Assembly: GCA_018714895.1 (NCBI GenBank)
Contig: DVMQ01000006.1
Coordinates: forward strand, 91,290 to 155,289
Length of the DNA stretch: 64,000 bases
Direction of reading: 5' to 3'
Source: Coprovicinus avistercoris
Lineage (GTDB): Bacteria; Actinomycetota; Coriobacteriia; Coriobacteriales; Atopobiaceae
Below are positions 34,589 through 42,710 of the stretch, piece after piece (position 1 is the first letter of the stretch; every line of letters begins with the position of its first letter). The position numbers and the translations under genes are program-made. The notes beneath the pieces were generated by a model, which saw nothing but the letters and a program-made list of their open reading frames with translations, was not told the DNA's origin and made no database searches.

Positions 34589-35856
34589 AAACAAGACTAT
34601 TGCGTGATAGAAAAGCAGGGGCTCTTACGCTACAAATAACGCCCAGCAAGCATGAGCTATTTGAGTATAGCCAGGCAGAGTGGCTTAAATCCGGCGTGCA
34701 ACATGGCTTTTGTACCTTTGATTATCGGCGAGATAGTGCAACAACGCTTTATTACGATCTCACCGGGCTTGTCAATCTCCAAACCTATTTAAAAGCAGCT
34801 ATCAGTCTGTCTCAGTATCGGGTGCTGTTGGTTTCGCTTGCTAACGTAATGGATGCTTGTACACAAAAGGGTTTTCCAACAGCATCTCTTCTGTGTGATC
34901 CATCGCTGGTGTATGTAGATGCTGCAGGAACACCCCGTTTTGTATATGTGCCCCTTTCCGGCATGGCGGAAAAATCGGAGAATACACCCCTTTCACTTCT
35001 TCACTATCTCTCAAGTAAGAAGCACGTGACTTTTGCTGTTGCGTCGGATAGTTCGCATGCTGCAGCGCTGGATGATTTTGTTTCTCGTAATGCAGTGCTC
35101 TCACTTTCCGCGTATCGTTCGTTTCTTTCTTCTGAATTTGGGTCAGGTATTACTGGTTTATCTGCAAATCATGATGGTCGTGAGAACGCTTCTTTTAAAG
35201 CGGCTGGCAATACGGGTGGTATGCAGTACAACTCATCACAGAGTCAAAGCGCAGCCACTTCTCCCGTTGCGTTTGATTTTGTTGCAATGCTGCGAAATGC
35301 TCCATCTGCAACTGAGGTAAAAGCTTCGCAGTCCGTTGCTGAGCAAGTCCGTAATGCTGTAGGCGGCCATTCGCCAACTGCGGCTGTTCCGCCGCAGGCG
35401 GAGACTTTTGTTATTCCAGAGCGCATATCTAAGACATCCGAGCAGGTTGTTGGCGCGACGCCAGGCAAAGCTACAAGCTCAGGAGGAACTACACTTCTGG
35501 GATCATTTTCTGCCACCCGGCCTTCTCAGCCTTTATCGGCAATTCCGGCAGTTCCACGAGCTGCATGGCTTGTCCGTTTGTCAGACGGAAAGCGATTGCG
35601 TCTACCCGATGAAAACCGTTCTGTGGTTGTTGGCCGGTCGACAACCTGTGACATGCAGTTTTCGGGCAATAGCAATTTGAGCCGGCGCCATGCTGAGCTT
35701 GTGCGTGAGGATAATACGTTTACGTTAAAGGATCTTGGCTCGGCTAATGGTACTTTTGTAGGAGGAAGAAGGCTTGCAACGCAGGAGGATATGGTAATTT
35801 CTGCGAACGAGATCTTTACCTTAGCAGACGAAACGTTTCAAATAGTTTTTGAATAG
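34585..35856 (+). CDS. FHA-domain protein with N-terminal DUF6382/EssB-like region and internal TTLL motif
   Basis: 423 residues. The N-terminal ~190 residues (SLVYVDAAGTPRFVYVPLSG) resemble the DUF6382/EssB-type pseudokinase region seen before FHA domains in T7SSb loci. A disordered Ser/Ala/Gln linker follows, with SGGTTLLGS (Thr302-Thr303). The C-terminal FHA domain (about 325-423) has VVGRSTTC, LSRRHAEL and LGSANGTFVGG, with all core phospho-Thr-binding residues present. A threonine motif just before an FHA domain is the layout of mycobacterial GarA, where phosphorylation closes the domain on itself. No TM was seen. It ends the locus 10 bases before the convergent membrane-protein gene. 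Confidence 0.85.
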   Translation: MKTRLLRDRKAGALTLQITPSKHELFEYSQAEWLKSGVQHGFCTFDYRRDSATTLYYDLTGLVNLQTYLKAAISLSQYRVLLVSLANVMDACTQKGFPTASLLCDPSLVYVDAAGTPRFVYVPLSGMAEKSENTPLSLLHYLSSKKHVTFAVASDSSHAAALDDFVSRNAVLSLSAYRSFLSSEFGSGITGLSANHDGRENASFKAAGNTGGMQYNSSQSQSAATSPVAFDFVAMLRNAPSATEVKASQSVAEQVRNAVGGHSPTAAVPPQAETFVIPERISKTSEQVVGATPGKATSSGGTTLLGSFSATRPSQPLSAIPAVPRAAWLVRLSDGKRLRLPDENRSVVVGRSTTCDMQFSGNSNLSRRHAELVREDNTFTLKDLGSANGTFVGGRRLATQEDMVISANEIFTLADETFQIVFE

Positions 35857-35866
35857 GACGCAACAA

Positions 35867-36541
35867 CTAGCGTGCCAGATGGCTCTGGATATATGAGCTG
35901 AGTTCTTGTGGCGTTGTGCCAATAAGCGCGTTGAGCGGAATAACGGCATCTTCAAAGGTATTACGTTTTTGATCGTAATATGCAAAATCAAAACCAAGGA
36001 GCCAGCGTGCGGCTGGGCCTGTCTTAGCTTTGCAAAGAACAATAAGAGCCTCAGAGGTAAGATGCACAGAGGCCCATTCTCCCCAGGCTTTTCTTACCAT
36101 GCGTAGCTGGTCATCCGGAGCGCCAATGGGACCATAGCAAATGGTAATGCCTTCCTCATCGACAATTACACGCTCTCGAAATGCCCAAGGCCGAGGGCTG
36201 TGAATATCAGCGCCGCGCCGTCCAAAAAAGTCGGCGAAAACGGCTTTACTTGCGCCACGGCCTAGGTGGCCACTGGCAATAACATAGACTCCAAGTGCCG
36301 TAAGAACAAATGAAACTGCACAGAATCCTAAGGACTCTAGTGTTATACCGAGATAAGACACCACGTAGACACTAAGAGCATCCAGTAGAAGGCCAACGAT
36401 GAAAAGACACCAACCATAAAAGCGCATTTGATGAGCATTGCGCACAATGCGATATGTCATGAAGAGCGGTTCATCAAAGGCGTAGTCTGCAACGGCAAGA
36501 GCAGTTTCTCCTTGCTTAGATGTATTGGGTTGAATGCGCAT
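35867..36541 (-). CDS. Two-helix membrane protein (YcxB-like)
   Basis: 224 residues: a cytosolic N-terminus (PLFMTYRIVRNAHQMRFYGW), TM1 and TM2 at about 52-100, then a soluble C-terminal domain (RERVIVDEEGITICYGPIG... WASVHLTSEALIVLC...). The two-TM plus C-terminal beta domain layout resembles YcxB-family proteins of unknown function. The start is ATG 36541 with AGGAG 5 bases before it; the frame extends further upstream without a site. It is convergent with the FHA gene, so it may be unrelated to secretion, though a membrane protein next to a candidate membrane-active toxin could be an immunity factor. Confidence 0.65.
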   Translation of the reverse strand: MRIQPNTSKQGETALAVADYAFDEPLFMTYRIVRNAHQMRFYGWCLFIVGLLLDALSVYVVSYLGITLESLGFCAVSFVLTALGVYVIASGHLGRGASKAVFADFFGRRGADIHSPRPWAFRERVIVDEEGITICYGPIGAPDDQLRMVRKAWGEWASVHLTSEALIVLCKAKTGPAARWLLGFDFAYYDQKRNTFEDAVIPLNALIGTTPQELSSYIQSHLAR

Positions 36542-36691
36542 GAGGACTCCTTGATTTGGGAGGTTCGCTCTGCCCAACGATAGAGAATTGATATTCCATT
36601 CTGGTCTTGGCTTGGTAAACGGCTTGCAAGATATTGAGGGTAAGGGTAACGGCAAGGAACATCATGGGTGTTACAAGGGGATGAGGCTGTT

Positions 36692-37435
36692 ATGGGACAC
36701 GGCAAGCGTATTGATGATGAAGTAGAGGCAGCAGAAACACTTTCCAAGCTTGTTGCTTCAACTAATAACGGAGTGTTTTTTGGCGGTGCAGGCGTATCTA
36801 CTGCGAGCGGAATTCCCGACTTCCGAAGTGTTGACGGCTTATATCACCAACATTTTGCCTATCCTCCCGAAACGATGTTGAGCCATGCGTTTTACGAAAC
36901 GCATCCAGAAGAGTTTTTTGATTTCTATCGAACGCGTATGATCGCCCCTGATGCACAGCCTAATCAGGCTCACCGCAAGCTTGCAGAACTGGAGAGAAAA
37001 GGCTGGCTATCGGCGGTGGTAACGCAAAATATAGATGGCCTTCATCAAAAAGCCGGCTCTCAGCGAGTGTATGAGCTTCACGGAAGCGTACACCGCAATA
37101 TATGTCAGCAGTGTGGTGCTGTTTATTCTGCTGAGTGGATTCTTTCTACTGAAGGAGTCCCTTCCTGTCCTCACTGTGGCGGACGGATTAAGCCTGATGT
37201 TGTGCTTTATGGAGAAGCTCTCGATGAGCAGGTGCTTGCTGGTGCAGTGGAGGCAATTGCCTCGTGCGACGTGCTTATTGTCGGGGGTACTTCACTAGTG
37301 GTCTATCCTGCTGCGGGTCTTGTGCACTACTTTTCTGGTTCAAAACTTGTTATTGTGAATCGAGATCCTACGCCTCAAGATGATATGGCAGATTTGATAA
37401 TCTCTTGCGATATTGCTCGAGCGTTTAGCTTTTAG
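36692..37435 (+). CDS. NAD-dependent protein deacylase, Sir2 family
   Basis: 247-residue sirtuin removing acyl groups from lysines with NAD+. NAD motif GAGVSTASGIPDFRS at about residues 35-49, TQNIDGLHQKAGS, catalytic His in ELHGSVH, and a zinc module CQQC...CPHC. PDVVLYGEAL and VGGTSLVVYPA complete the Rossmann core. Lack of the Tyr/Arg pair of SirT5-like enzymes was not examined residue by residue, so acyl preference is open. ATG 36692 follows GATGAGG by 5 bases; an in-frame GTG at 36668 is less likely. It stands alone between the divergent membrane gene and folP. Confidence 0.95.
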   Translation: MGHGKRIDDEVEAAETLSKLVASTNNGVFFGGAGVSTASGIPDFRSVDGLYHQHFAYPPETMLSHAFYETHPEEFFDFYRTRMIAPDAQPNQAHRKLAELERKGWLSAVVTQNIDGLHQKAGSQRVYELHGSVHRNICQQCGAVYSAEWILSTEGVPSCPHCGGRIKPDVVLYGEALDEQVLAGAVEAIASCDVLIVGGTSLVVYPAAGLVHYFSGSKLVIVNRDPTPQDDMADLIISCDIARAFSF

Positions 37436-37574
37436 TACCTGTCTTACTGCTTACGAGCTGGATAAGAACATGTGAGACGTGGCTAAGCGTTTACAATTTG
37501 GGGAGTAAGCCATCTATGCTGCGTTGAAACTTTTGAAATAGGTGGTGACTTGCCGCCGCTGGGAGGGCCGGACT

Positions 37575-39164
37575 ATGCTCCGAGAAAACTATGCTACTTG
37601 GCACTGTGGCGCATTTGAGTTGTCGCTTGCGCGCCCTCGAATCATGGGGATTTTGAATGTGACTCCTGATTCATTTTCAGATGGCGGCGAATATCTTGAT
37701 ACCGAAGCAGCCATAGCGCACGGCTTGGATATGCTCGATGCAGGTGCAGACATTATTGATGTTGGTGGAGAATCCACGCGTCCGGGTTTTTCGGCTGTGA
37801 GTCCAGAGGAGGAAGCTCGCAGAATTGTCCCAGTTATTCGTGCGCTGGTAGATGCGGGTGCTTGTGTATCAGTCGATACACGTCATCCCGAGGTCGCTAA
37901 AATGTGCGTGCGTCTTGGAGCATCCATCATTAACGATGTAACTGGTTTCACCGATCCAGAGATGGTTACTGTAGCCGCCGCAACAGATGCGGGCTGTGTG
38001 ATTATGCATGCTGGCGAAGTTTCCTTAGGCGCGCATCGTCAGACCGTTTTGCTTGATGCTTCGGTACAAATGAGAAATACGTCTCAGACGACAGATGCTT
38101 CTTCAGATGAGGAAGAAACTGAGGCTCTGGAAAGCGCTGCACAAGCCGATGAAGGAGCGCATGCACGTGCGGAATCTTTGGCTTCATCAGCGCCTGGACT
38201 TGAAGAGACAATGCGTCGTGCTGCTCGTGCAACGACAACGTCTACCGTTCGTCTCGCTGGTAACCGTCGATTCACATTGCCGGAGTCGGCTCCTATCATG
38301 CGGCAGGTAATGGGCTTCCTTGGCGATCAGGCTCGCACATTGTTGCGTGCCGGGGTTGATCGCTCTCGTATCTGCATCGATCCGGGCCCCGGCTTTGGAA
38401 AATATTTCGATGAGGACGTGGTTATCCAGCGCGCCACTGCCAAAATGGTGTCTATGGGCTATCCAGTCATGTGTGCTGTTTCGCGGAAACGGTTTGTAGG
38501 TGCTGTTTCAGGTGTGCATGAGGCATCTCAGCGTGATGCAGCGACTGCTGGCGTAGTGTTGGGTGCTGTTGCCGCTGGAGCAAGTATTTTGCGCGTCTAT
38601 GATGTGGCGGGTGTCGCACAAGCACTGGATGGCTATCGCAGCGTTATGTGTCCCGATGTTCGCCGTGCATTTATTTCGCTCGGCTCAAACGTGGGAGACC
38701 GTCTTGGCTATCTTGCGCGTGCCACAGCTCTTATCGACGCTATCCCATTAACCTGTGTTGTAGGCGTGAGCCATGCCTATGAAACCGAGCCAGCATATGG
38801 AATTGCAACACCGGTTGCGAATTGTGTGGTAGAAGTCCATACCGAGCTCGCACCGTTAGTACTGCTCGATTCATTGTTGCAGGTAGAAGATGAGTTGGAT
38901 CGTGTGAGAAAGCCCGGCGAAGAAGGGCATGGTCCTCGAACAATCGACTGTGACCTCGCATGGATGGAGGGCGAGATCCATGCAGGTCGGCGTCTTCGCT
39001 TGCCTCATCCAAAGTTGGGTGAGCGCGATTACATTCTTGTGCCGATGGAAGATCTTATGCATGATCCGGCGCGCTTCTTAAGCCATGCGGGTGTGCACAT
39101 CGCTCCTCAAGAGGAACGAGTGGGCATTGTTCTTGCCGATCTTGGTGAAGTGAAATGGCAATGA
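37575..39164 (+). CDS. folPK: Fused dihydropteroate synthase / HPPK (FolP-FolK) with an acidic insert
   Basis: 529-residue bifunctional folate enzyme. Residues about 20-350 are dihydropteroate synthase (GILNVTPDSFSDGG, GGESTRPG, DTRHPEVA, NDVTGF, IMH, DPGPGFGK, SRKRFVG). Residues about 362-520 are 6-hydroxymethyl-dihydropterin pyrophosphokinase (FISLGSNVGDR, GPRTIDCDL, LPHPKLGERDYIL). Between IMH and the next helix (about residues 150-238) lies an unusual ~90-residue insert rich in Glu, Ser, Thr and Ala. The start ATG 37575 has GGGAGG 10 bases upstream; the longer frame to 37542 includes that site. No folB is fused. It overlaps birA by 10 bases. Confidence 0.92.
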   Translation: MLRENYATWHCGAFELSLARPRIMGILNVTPDSFSDGGEYLDTEAAIAHGLDMLDAGADIIDVGGESTRPGFSAVSPEEEARRIVPVIRALVDAGACVSVDTRHPEVAKMCVRLGASIINDVTGFTDPEMVTVAAATDAGCVIMHAGEVSLGAHRQTVLLDASVQMRNTSQTTDASSDEEETEALESAAQADEGAHARAESLASSAPGLEETMRRAARATTTSTVRLAGNRRFTLPESAPIMRQVMGFLGDQARTLLRAGVDRSRICIDPGPGFGKYFDEDVVIQRATAKMVSMGYPVMCAVSRKRFVGAVSGVHEASQRDAATAGVVLGAVAAGASILRVYDVAGVAQALDGYRSVMCPDVRRAFISLGSNVGDRLGYLARATALIDAIPLTCVVGVSHAYETEPAYGIATPVANCVVEVHTELAPLVLLDSLLQVEDELDRVRKPGEEGHGPRTIDCDLAWMEGEIHAGRRLRLPHPKLGERDYILVPMEDLMHDPARFLSHAGVHIAPQEERVGIVLADLGEVKWQ

Positions 39165-39988
39165 TGAATTCAGAAAACATGGCGCAGGACCTGCCTCCAA
39201 TTACTTTCTGTGATGTCGTTGGATCAACCAATGACGAAGTGCGCAAGCTCGGACAAGAGGGCGCTGAGGCTGGCACCGCTCTTGCGGCACATGCACAGAC
39301 AGAGGGACGTGGCAGACGTGGCCACCTGTGGCATTCGCCAACGGGAGGGCTGTATCTATCGGTTCTTTTGCGCCCTCAGGTGTCAATGCAAATGCTTATG
39401 GGGCTCCCAGCGGCATGTGCGCTTGGTGCCGTAGATGCTCTCCGCTCTTTGGGAGTGGCTGAAGCTGGCATTAAGTGGCCAAACGATATAGTTATTGCCG
39501 ATCAAAAACTCGCTGGTATTCTCGTTGAGGCGGGGTATGGTGAAAAGGGTGTATTTGCCGTCTGTGGTATTGGCGTAAACATTGCGCCACAACAGGAAGT
39601 TCGTCGAGCAGTTCTCGAGGAATTTGACGGCTCTCAGCGTCCACTTACGCCGGCTTTTCTCTCCGATCATGTGGAACAAGTACCCGACTTTGAGCAGCTT
39701 GCTACCACCATACGTGATGCCATTGTAAGACGAGCAAAACAGTGGGAGCAGTCAATGGCGGGGCGTACTGTAGCTGGTCCGCTTGCCACTATTCTTGATG
39801 AGTACTTCGATGCTATGCCTGCTGTCGGACAGGTGATGGATGCAGTTTTACCTGATGGGCGCAGCATGGCGACGGGTGTCTTTGCGGGTATGGATGTATG
39901 GGGACGAGCCATACTCGTTACCCAAGACGGCGAAGAGGTAACAATCTCTGCAGAACAGGCTTCATTGCGTCGGGTTGCGAGCGATTAA
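39155..39988 (+). CDS. birA: Biotin-[acetyl-CoA carboxylase] ligase BirA (no DNA-binding domain)
   Basis: 277-residue biotin protein ligase that adenylates biotin and attaches it to carrier proteins. Biotin-binding GSTNDEVRKL and the nucleotide loop GRGRRGHLWHSPTGGLYLS are at about residues 22-70; then WPNDIVIADQKLAGILVE (catalytic Lys/Asp region) and GIGVNIAP; a C-terminal SH3-like domain ends it. The N-terminal winged-helix repressor domain of E. coli BirA is absent, so it is a monofunctional class I ligase. It starts inside the folP-folK stop region (10-base overlap) and its stop overlaps that of convergent coaX. Confidence 0.93.
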   Translation: MAMMNSENMAQDLPPITFCDVVGSTNDEVRKLGQEGAEAGTALAAHAQTEGRGRRGHLWHSPTGGLYLSVLLRPQVSMQMLMGLPAACALGAVDALRSLGVAEAGIKWPNDIVIADQKLAGILVEAGYGEKGVFAVCGIGVNIAPQQEVRRAVLEEFDGSQRPLTPAFLSDHVEQVPDFEQLATTIRDAIVRRAKQWEQSMAGRTVAGPLATILDEYFDAMPAVGQVMDAVLPDGRSMATGVFAGMDVWGRAILVTQDGEEVTISAEQASLRRVASD

Positions 39989-40809
39989 GCAGACTGGATG
40001 CGTTGGGCTCGCTTGGTAGCTCTATGACGCCAGATCTCATAGATCCCTCGGATAGTGAGATCAGGATCAACCACGTCGAAGATATCGGTTGCTTCAGAGA
40101 TGAGCTGTGCTAATCCACCGGTGCCAACTACTATGGCAGCTTTGCCATCTGGTGATTCTTGGGCAAGCTCTTGCTGAATGCGTGCAACAAGTCCTTCTGC
40201 CTGTGCAGCAGCACCAATAACTATGCCTGATTGCACGGCATGTTCAGTCGTTTCTCCGAGCGCATGCTCTGGCACTACCAACGGAACGCTGGCCAGTTTT
40301 GCTGCCTTTGAGAAGAGCGAGTTTGCCGAGAGCATGAGGCCGGGCATAATGGCGCCACCACGAAAATCACCGTTTTTATCGACAACGTCAATATTGGTTG
40401 CCGTGCCAAAATCAACAACAATAACCGGTGCACCATAGGTATCGCGAGCTGCGAGAGCATTTGCAATACGGTCGGCACCCACTTCGTGGGGGTTGGGCAT
40501 GGCAACGGTAATGCCGCAATCGCGCCATGCGTTGATCATGAGAGGTTCGGTGCCCAAAACAACGCGCATCATGCGCTGCCATTCAAGTGAAAGAACAGGG
40601 ACAACTGAGGCAATGGCAACATCGCTCACCATATCAAGACTCAGGCCCAACATGAGAAAATAGCCAAACAAGCGCTCATGGAGTTCGTCGGCAGTGTCGG
40701 TTGTATCGGTTGCCATGCGCCATTGGCGGCACGGTGTGCTTTCGGATGCGCCATCCTCAAACAAACCCAGGGTTGTTTGACTATTGCCCACATCAACTGC
40801 GAGAAACAT
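39985..40809 (-). CDS. coaX: Type III pantothenate kinase CoaX
   Basis: 274-residue first enzyme of coenzyme A synthesis. It starts MFLAVDVGNSQTTLGLFEDG (ATP-binding phosphate 1 motif with catalytic Asp6), then NPHEVGADRIANALAARDTYG, VVDFGTATNIDVV and the GGAIMPGLMLSANSL motif, all diagnostic of CoaX. It needs no reduced feedback site and commonly requires NH4+/K+. It is convergent with birA, the stops overlapping by 4 bases (39985-39988); birA-coaX pairing is frequent in other bacteria, though usually in the same direction. Confidence 0.95.
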   Translation of the reverse strand: MFLAVDVGNSQTTLGLFEDGASESTPCRQWRMATDTTDTADELHERLFGYFLMLGLSLDMVSDVAIASVVPVLSLEWQRMMRVVLGTEPLMINAWRDCGITVAMPNPHEVGADRIANALAARDTYGAPVIVVDFGTATNIDVVDKNGDFRGGAIMPGLMLSANSLFSKAAKLASVPLVVPEHALGETTEHAVQSGIVIGAAAQAEGLVARIQQELAQESPDGKAAIVVGTGGLAQLISEATDIFDVVDPDLTIRGIYEIWRHRATKRAQRIQSA

Positions 40810-40976
40810 GACAAAGAGCCTTTCTATAAAAGCACTTCATTTGTAATGAAGAGGATGCCTACTGCCTCATACTTTAAAAGAAGCATACGTAAAAAGGGCG
40901 CGCAATAAACGGTTTGATCACCAGAACGTGTACCCTGCGTGAATACTCATGTATGCGGGTGACGAAATACGTTTCC

Positions 40977-40985
40977 TGTGATAAC
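40977..40985 (+). promoter_or_regulatory. Possible extended -10 promoter of rpmE
   Basis: TGTGATAAC matches an extended -10 (TGn plus GATAAC). A -35 is weak. Transcription would start just before the two leader hairpins at 41002-41048. Confidence 0.35.
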
Positions 40986-41001
40986 ATTCAACAGCTTGTG
41001 A

Positions 41002-41048
41002 GCCCTGGCAATTCCAGGGCAACCCCTGTCCTGGTCGGAAACCAGGAC
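41002..41048 (+). promoter_or_regulatory. L31 ribosomal-protein leader (candidate autoregulatory structure)
   Basis: Two tandem hairpins. Stem 1 is GCCCTGG (41002-41008), loop CAATT, CCAGGGC (41014-41020). Stem 2 is GTCCTGGT (41028-41035), loop CGGAA, ACCAGGAC (41041-41048). The ribosome site CGAAGGAG follows at 41053-41060 and the rpmE ATG at 41068. Autoregulatory L31 leaders are described in several groups, including Coriobacteria; whether this matches that model needs a covariance search. Confidence 0.65.
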
Positions 41049-41067
41049 CTAACGAAGGAGTCCTGCT

Positions 41068-41481
41068 ATGAAGAAGGGTATCCATCCCGACTACGTGGAG
41101 TGCACCGTACGCTGCACCTGTGGCAACACCTGGAAGACCCACTCCACCAAGAGCGAGCTGAGGGTTGACCTCTGCGACAAGTGCCACCCGTTCTACACGG
41201 GCCAGCAGAAGCTCGTTGACACCGGTGGACGCGTTCAGCGCTTTGCTGATAAGTTCGGTGGAGCTGCTGCTGCACAGCTTAAGAAGGCTGAAGAGGCCAA
41301 GGCTGCACGTGCCGCCAAGGCTGCTGAGGAAGCTGCTGCTAAGAAGGCTGCTCGTGAGGCTAAGGCTGCTGAGAAGGCAAAGCGTGCTGCTGAGTATGCT
41401 AAGAAGGCTGAGGCCGAGGCTGTTAAGCAGGCTGCTGAGGAGCCCGCTGCTGAGGAGCAGACCGAGACAGCTGCTGAGTAA
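41068..41481 (+). CDS. rpmE: 50S ribosomal protein L31 with long Ala/Lys/Glu C-terminal tail
   Basis: 137 residues. The first ~65 are a normal zinc-type L31: MKKGIHPDYVECTVRCTCGNTW, CDKCHPFYTGQQKLVDTGGRVQRF, with the CxC and CxxC zinc ligands (C+ form). The remaining ~70 residues are a low-complexity run of Ala, Lys and Glu in AAEKAK-like heptads, likely a long charged helix, ending EEQTETAAE. L31 is usually 65-80 residues, so this is double length. Codons in the tail (GCT, AAG, GAG) are strongly biased as in highly expressed genes. It has its own leader structure and terminator. Confidence 0.96.
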   Translation: MKKGIHPDYVECTVRCTCGNTWKTHSTKSELRVDLCDKCHPFYTGQQKLVDTGGRVQRFADKFGGAAAAQLKKAEEAKAARAAKAAEEAAAKKAAREAKAAEKAKRAAEYAKKAEAEAVKQAAEEPAAEEQTETAAE

Positions 41482-41515
41482 TGCAGTTTGCGTAAGCACA
41501 ACGTATTACGTAACA

Positions 41516-41556
41516 GAGCGCTTTGCGATAGTTCGCAAGGCGCTCTTCTCTTTATT
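41516..41556 (+). terminator. Intrinsic terminator after rpmE
   Basis: GAGCGC (41516-41521) with TTGCG pairs with CGCAA and GCGCTC (41540-41545), an 11-bp stem with one mismatch, followed by TTCTCTTTATT. Confidence 0.85.
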
Positions 41557-41622
41557 CCTCGTTAGTGCACGTTTTGTTTGCGTGTGAAGCGAGTAAAGAG
41601 TTGGTTGGCCGAGAGGACGTAC

Positions 41623-42708
41623 ATGTCACAGCATGAAGGAATCGCCGAAGAAGGCGAATTATTCCAGACTCATATTGGTGGTTCTGCGCTCACTGAGGGT
41701 GTTATGATGCGCGGCAAACTGAGCTGGGCTGTGGCAGTGCGCGAGCCAAATGGATCCATCTATGTTGAGGAACATGAGATTCCCGGAGCAGCGGATGGCT
41801 CGCGTGCAAAAGCATGGTATCGACGCGTGCCAATCGTACGTGGCTGCGTCTCATTCGCCGAATCGATGATCCTTTCATTTAAAGCTATGAGCATTGCCGC
41901 CGATCATGCTTACGACGAGAATGGGCTGTCCTGGGCAGATAAGTGCAAGGGGACGGTCTATATCGAGGAGGCTAGTGCTGATAAAGGCGATGTGGCTCCC
42001 GTTGCCAACCCTTCAGATGAGGGGATGTCAGAAAGCGCAGGCATGCTGCTTTCTATTATTTTGGGAGTTGTACTCGGCATTGGTCTGTTTGTGGCGCTTC
42101 CAGTTGCAGTTTCCAATCTGTTGATAGGTCCTTACGAGGCAAACAATGCCATTGCGTGGAATCTTGTTGAGGCGATTGTTCGCATTGTGCTTCTGGTTGC
42201 ATATGTTGCTGCAATTGGTTTAATGCCCGATATGGCTCGAGTGTTCGGCTATCACGGAGCAGAACATCAGTCTATCCACTGCTTTGAACATGGATTGCCG
42301 CTTACGCCCGATAATGCAGCACGTTTTTCTCGTCTTCACGTGCGGTGCGGAACAGCGTTTTTGGTGATGACTATTGCCATTGCTATTGTCGTAAACACGC
42401 TAGTGCCTGTGGCAGCTATAGCGGATGCCTTAGGTCTTACGGGCATAGTCCGCACGCTCTTCGTGTTTCTTTCACGCGTGGTTATGTTACCCCTCGTAGC
42501 AGGTGTTTCTTACGAGATAACGGTAAAGTGGGCAGGCTCACACCCAGAGAATCTGCTCGTCCGTATTGTTTTGTGGCCCGGCTTACAGATGCAACGCCTA
42601 ACAACGCGGGTGCCCGATCCTGGCATGCTGGAGTGTGCTATAGCAGCATTGAGAAAAGTTCGCGACACCGAGGAAGCTGCTGGCTTGTCTGTTCCTCCGG
42701 CACTTTAA
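41623..42708 (+). CDS. DUF1385 (YqhQ-like) membrane protein
   Basis: 361 residues. The N-terminal part GGSALTEGVMMRGKLSWAVAVR and IVRGCVSFAESM, then two or three TM helices, the conserved YHGAEHQSIHCFEHG metal-site-like motif, RLHVRCGTAFLV, and further TMs are diagnostic for DUF1385. These proteins are widespread in Gram-positives and commonly sit between rpmE and prfA, as here; the biochemical role is unknown, possibly metal-dependent. ATG 41623 follows GAGAGGA by 6 bases; the frame upstream to 41578 lacks a site. Confidence 0.9.
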   Translation: MSQHEGIAEEGELFQTHIGGSALTEGVMMRGKLSWAVAVREPNGSIYVEEHEIPGAADGSRAKAWYRRVPIVRGCVSFAESMILSFKAMSIAADHAYDENGLSWADKCKGTVYIEEASADKGDVAPVANPSDEGMSESAGMLLSIILGVVLGIGLFVALPVAVSNLLIGPYEANNAIAWNLVEAIVRIVLLVAYVAAIGLMPDMARVFGYHGAEHQSIHCFEHGLPLTPDNAARFSRLHVRCGTAFLVMTIAIAIVVNTLVPVAAIADALGLTGIVRTLFVFLSRVVMLPLVAGVSYEITVKWAGSHPENLLVRIVLWPGLQMQRLTTRVPDPGMLECAIAALRKVRDTEEAAGLSVPPAL

Positions 42709-42710
42709 GG

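Noticed and set aside
40810..41001. tRNA or other RNA gene before rpmE
   Set aside because: No cloverleaf or T-loop sequence was found; the region is explained by a promoter and the L31 leader.
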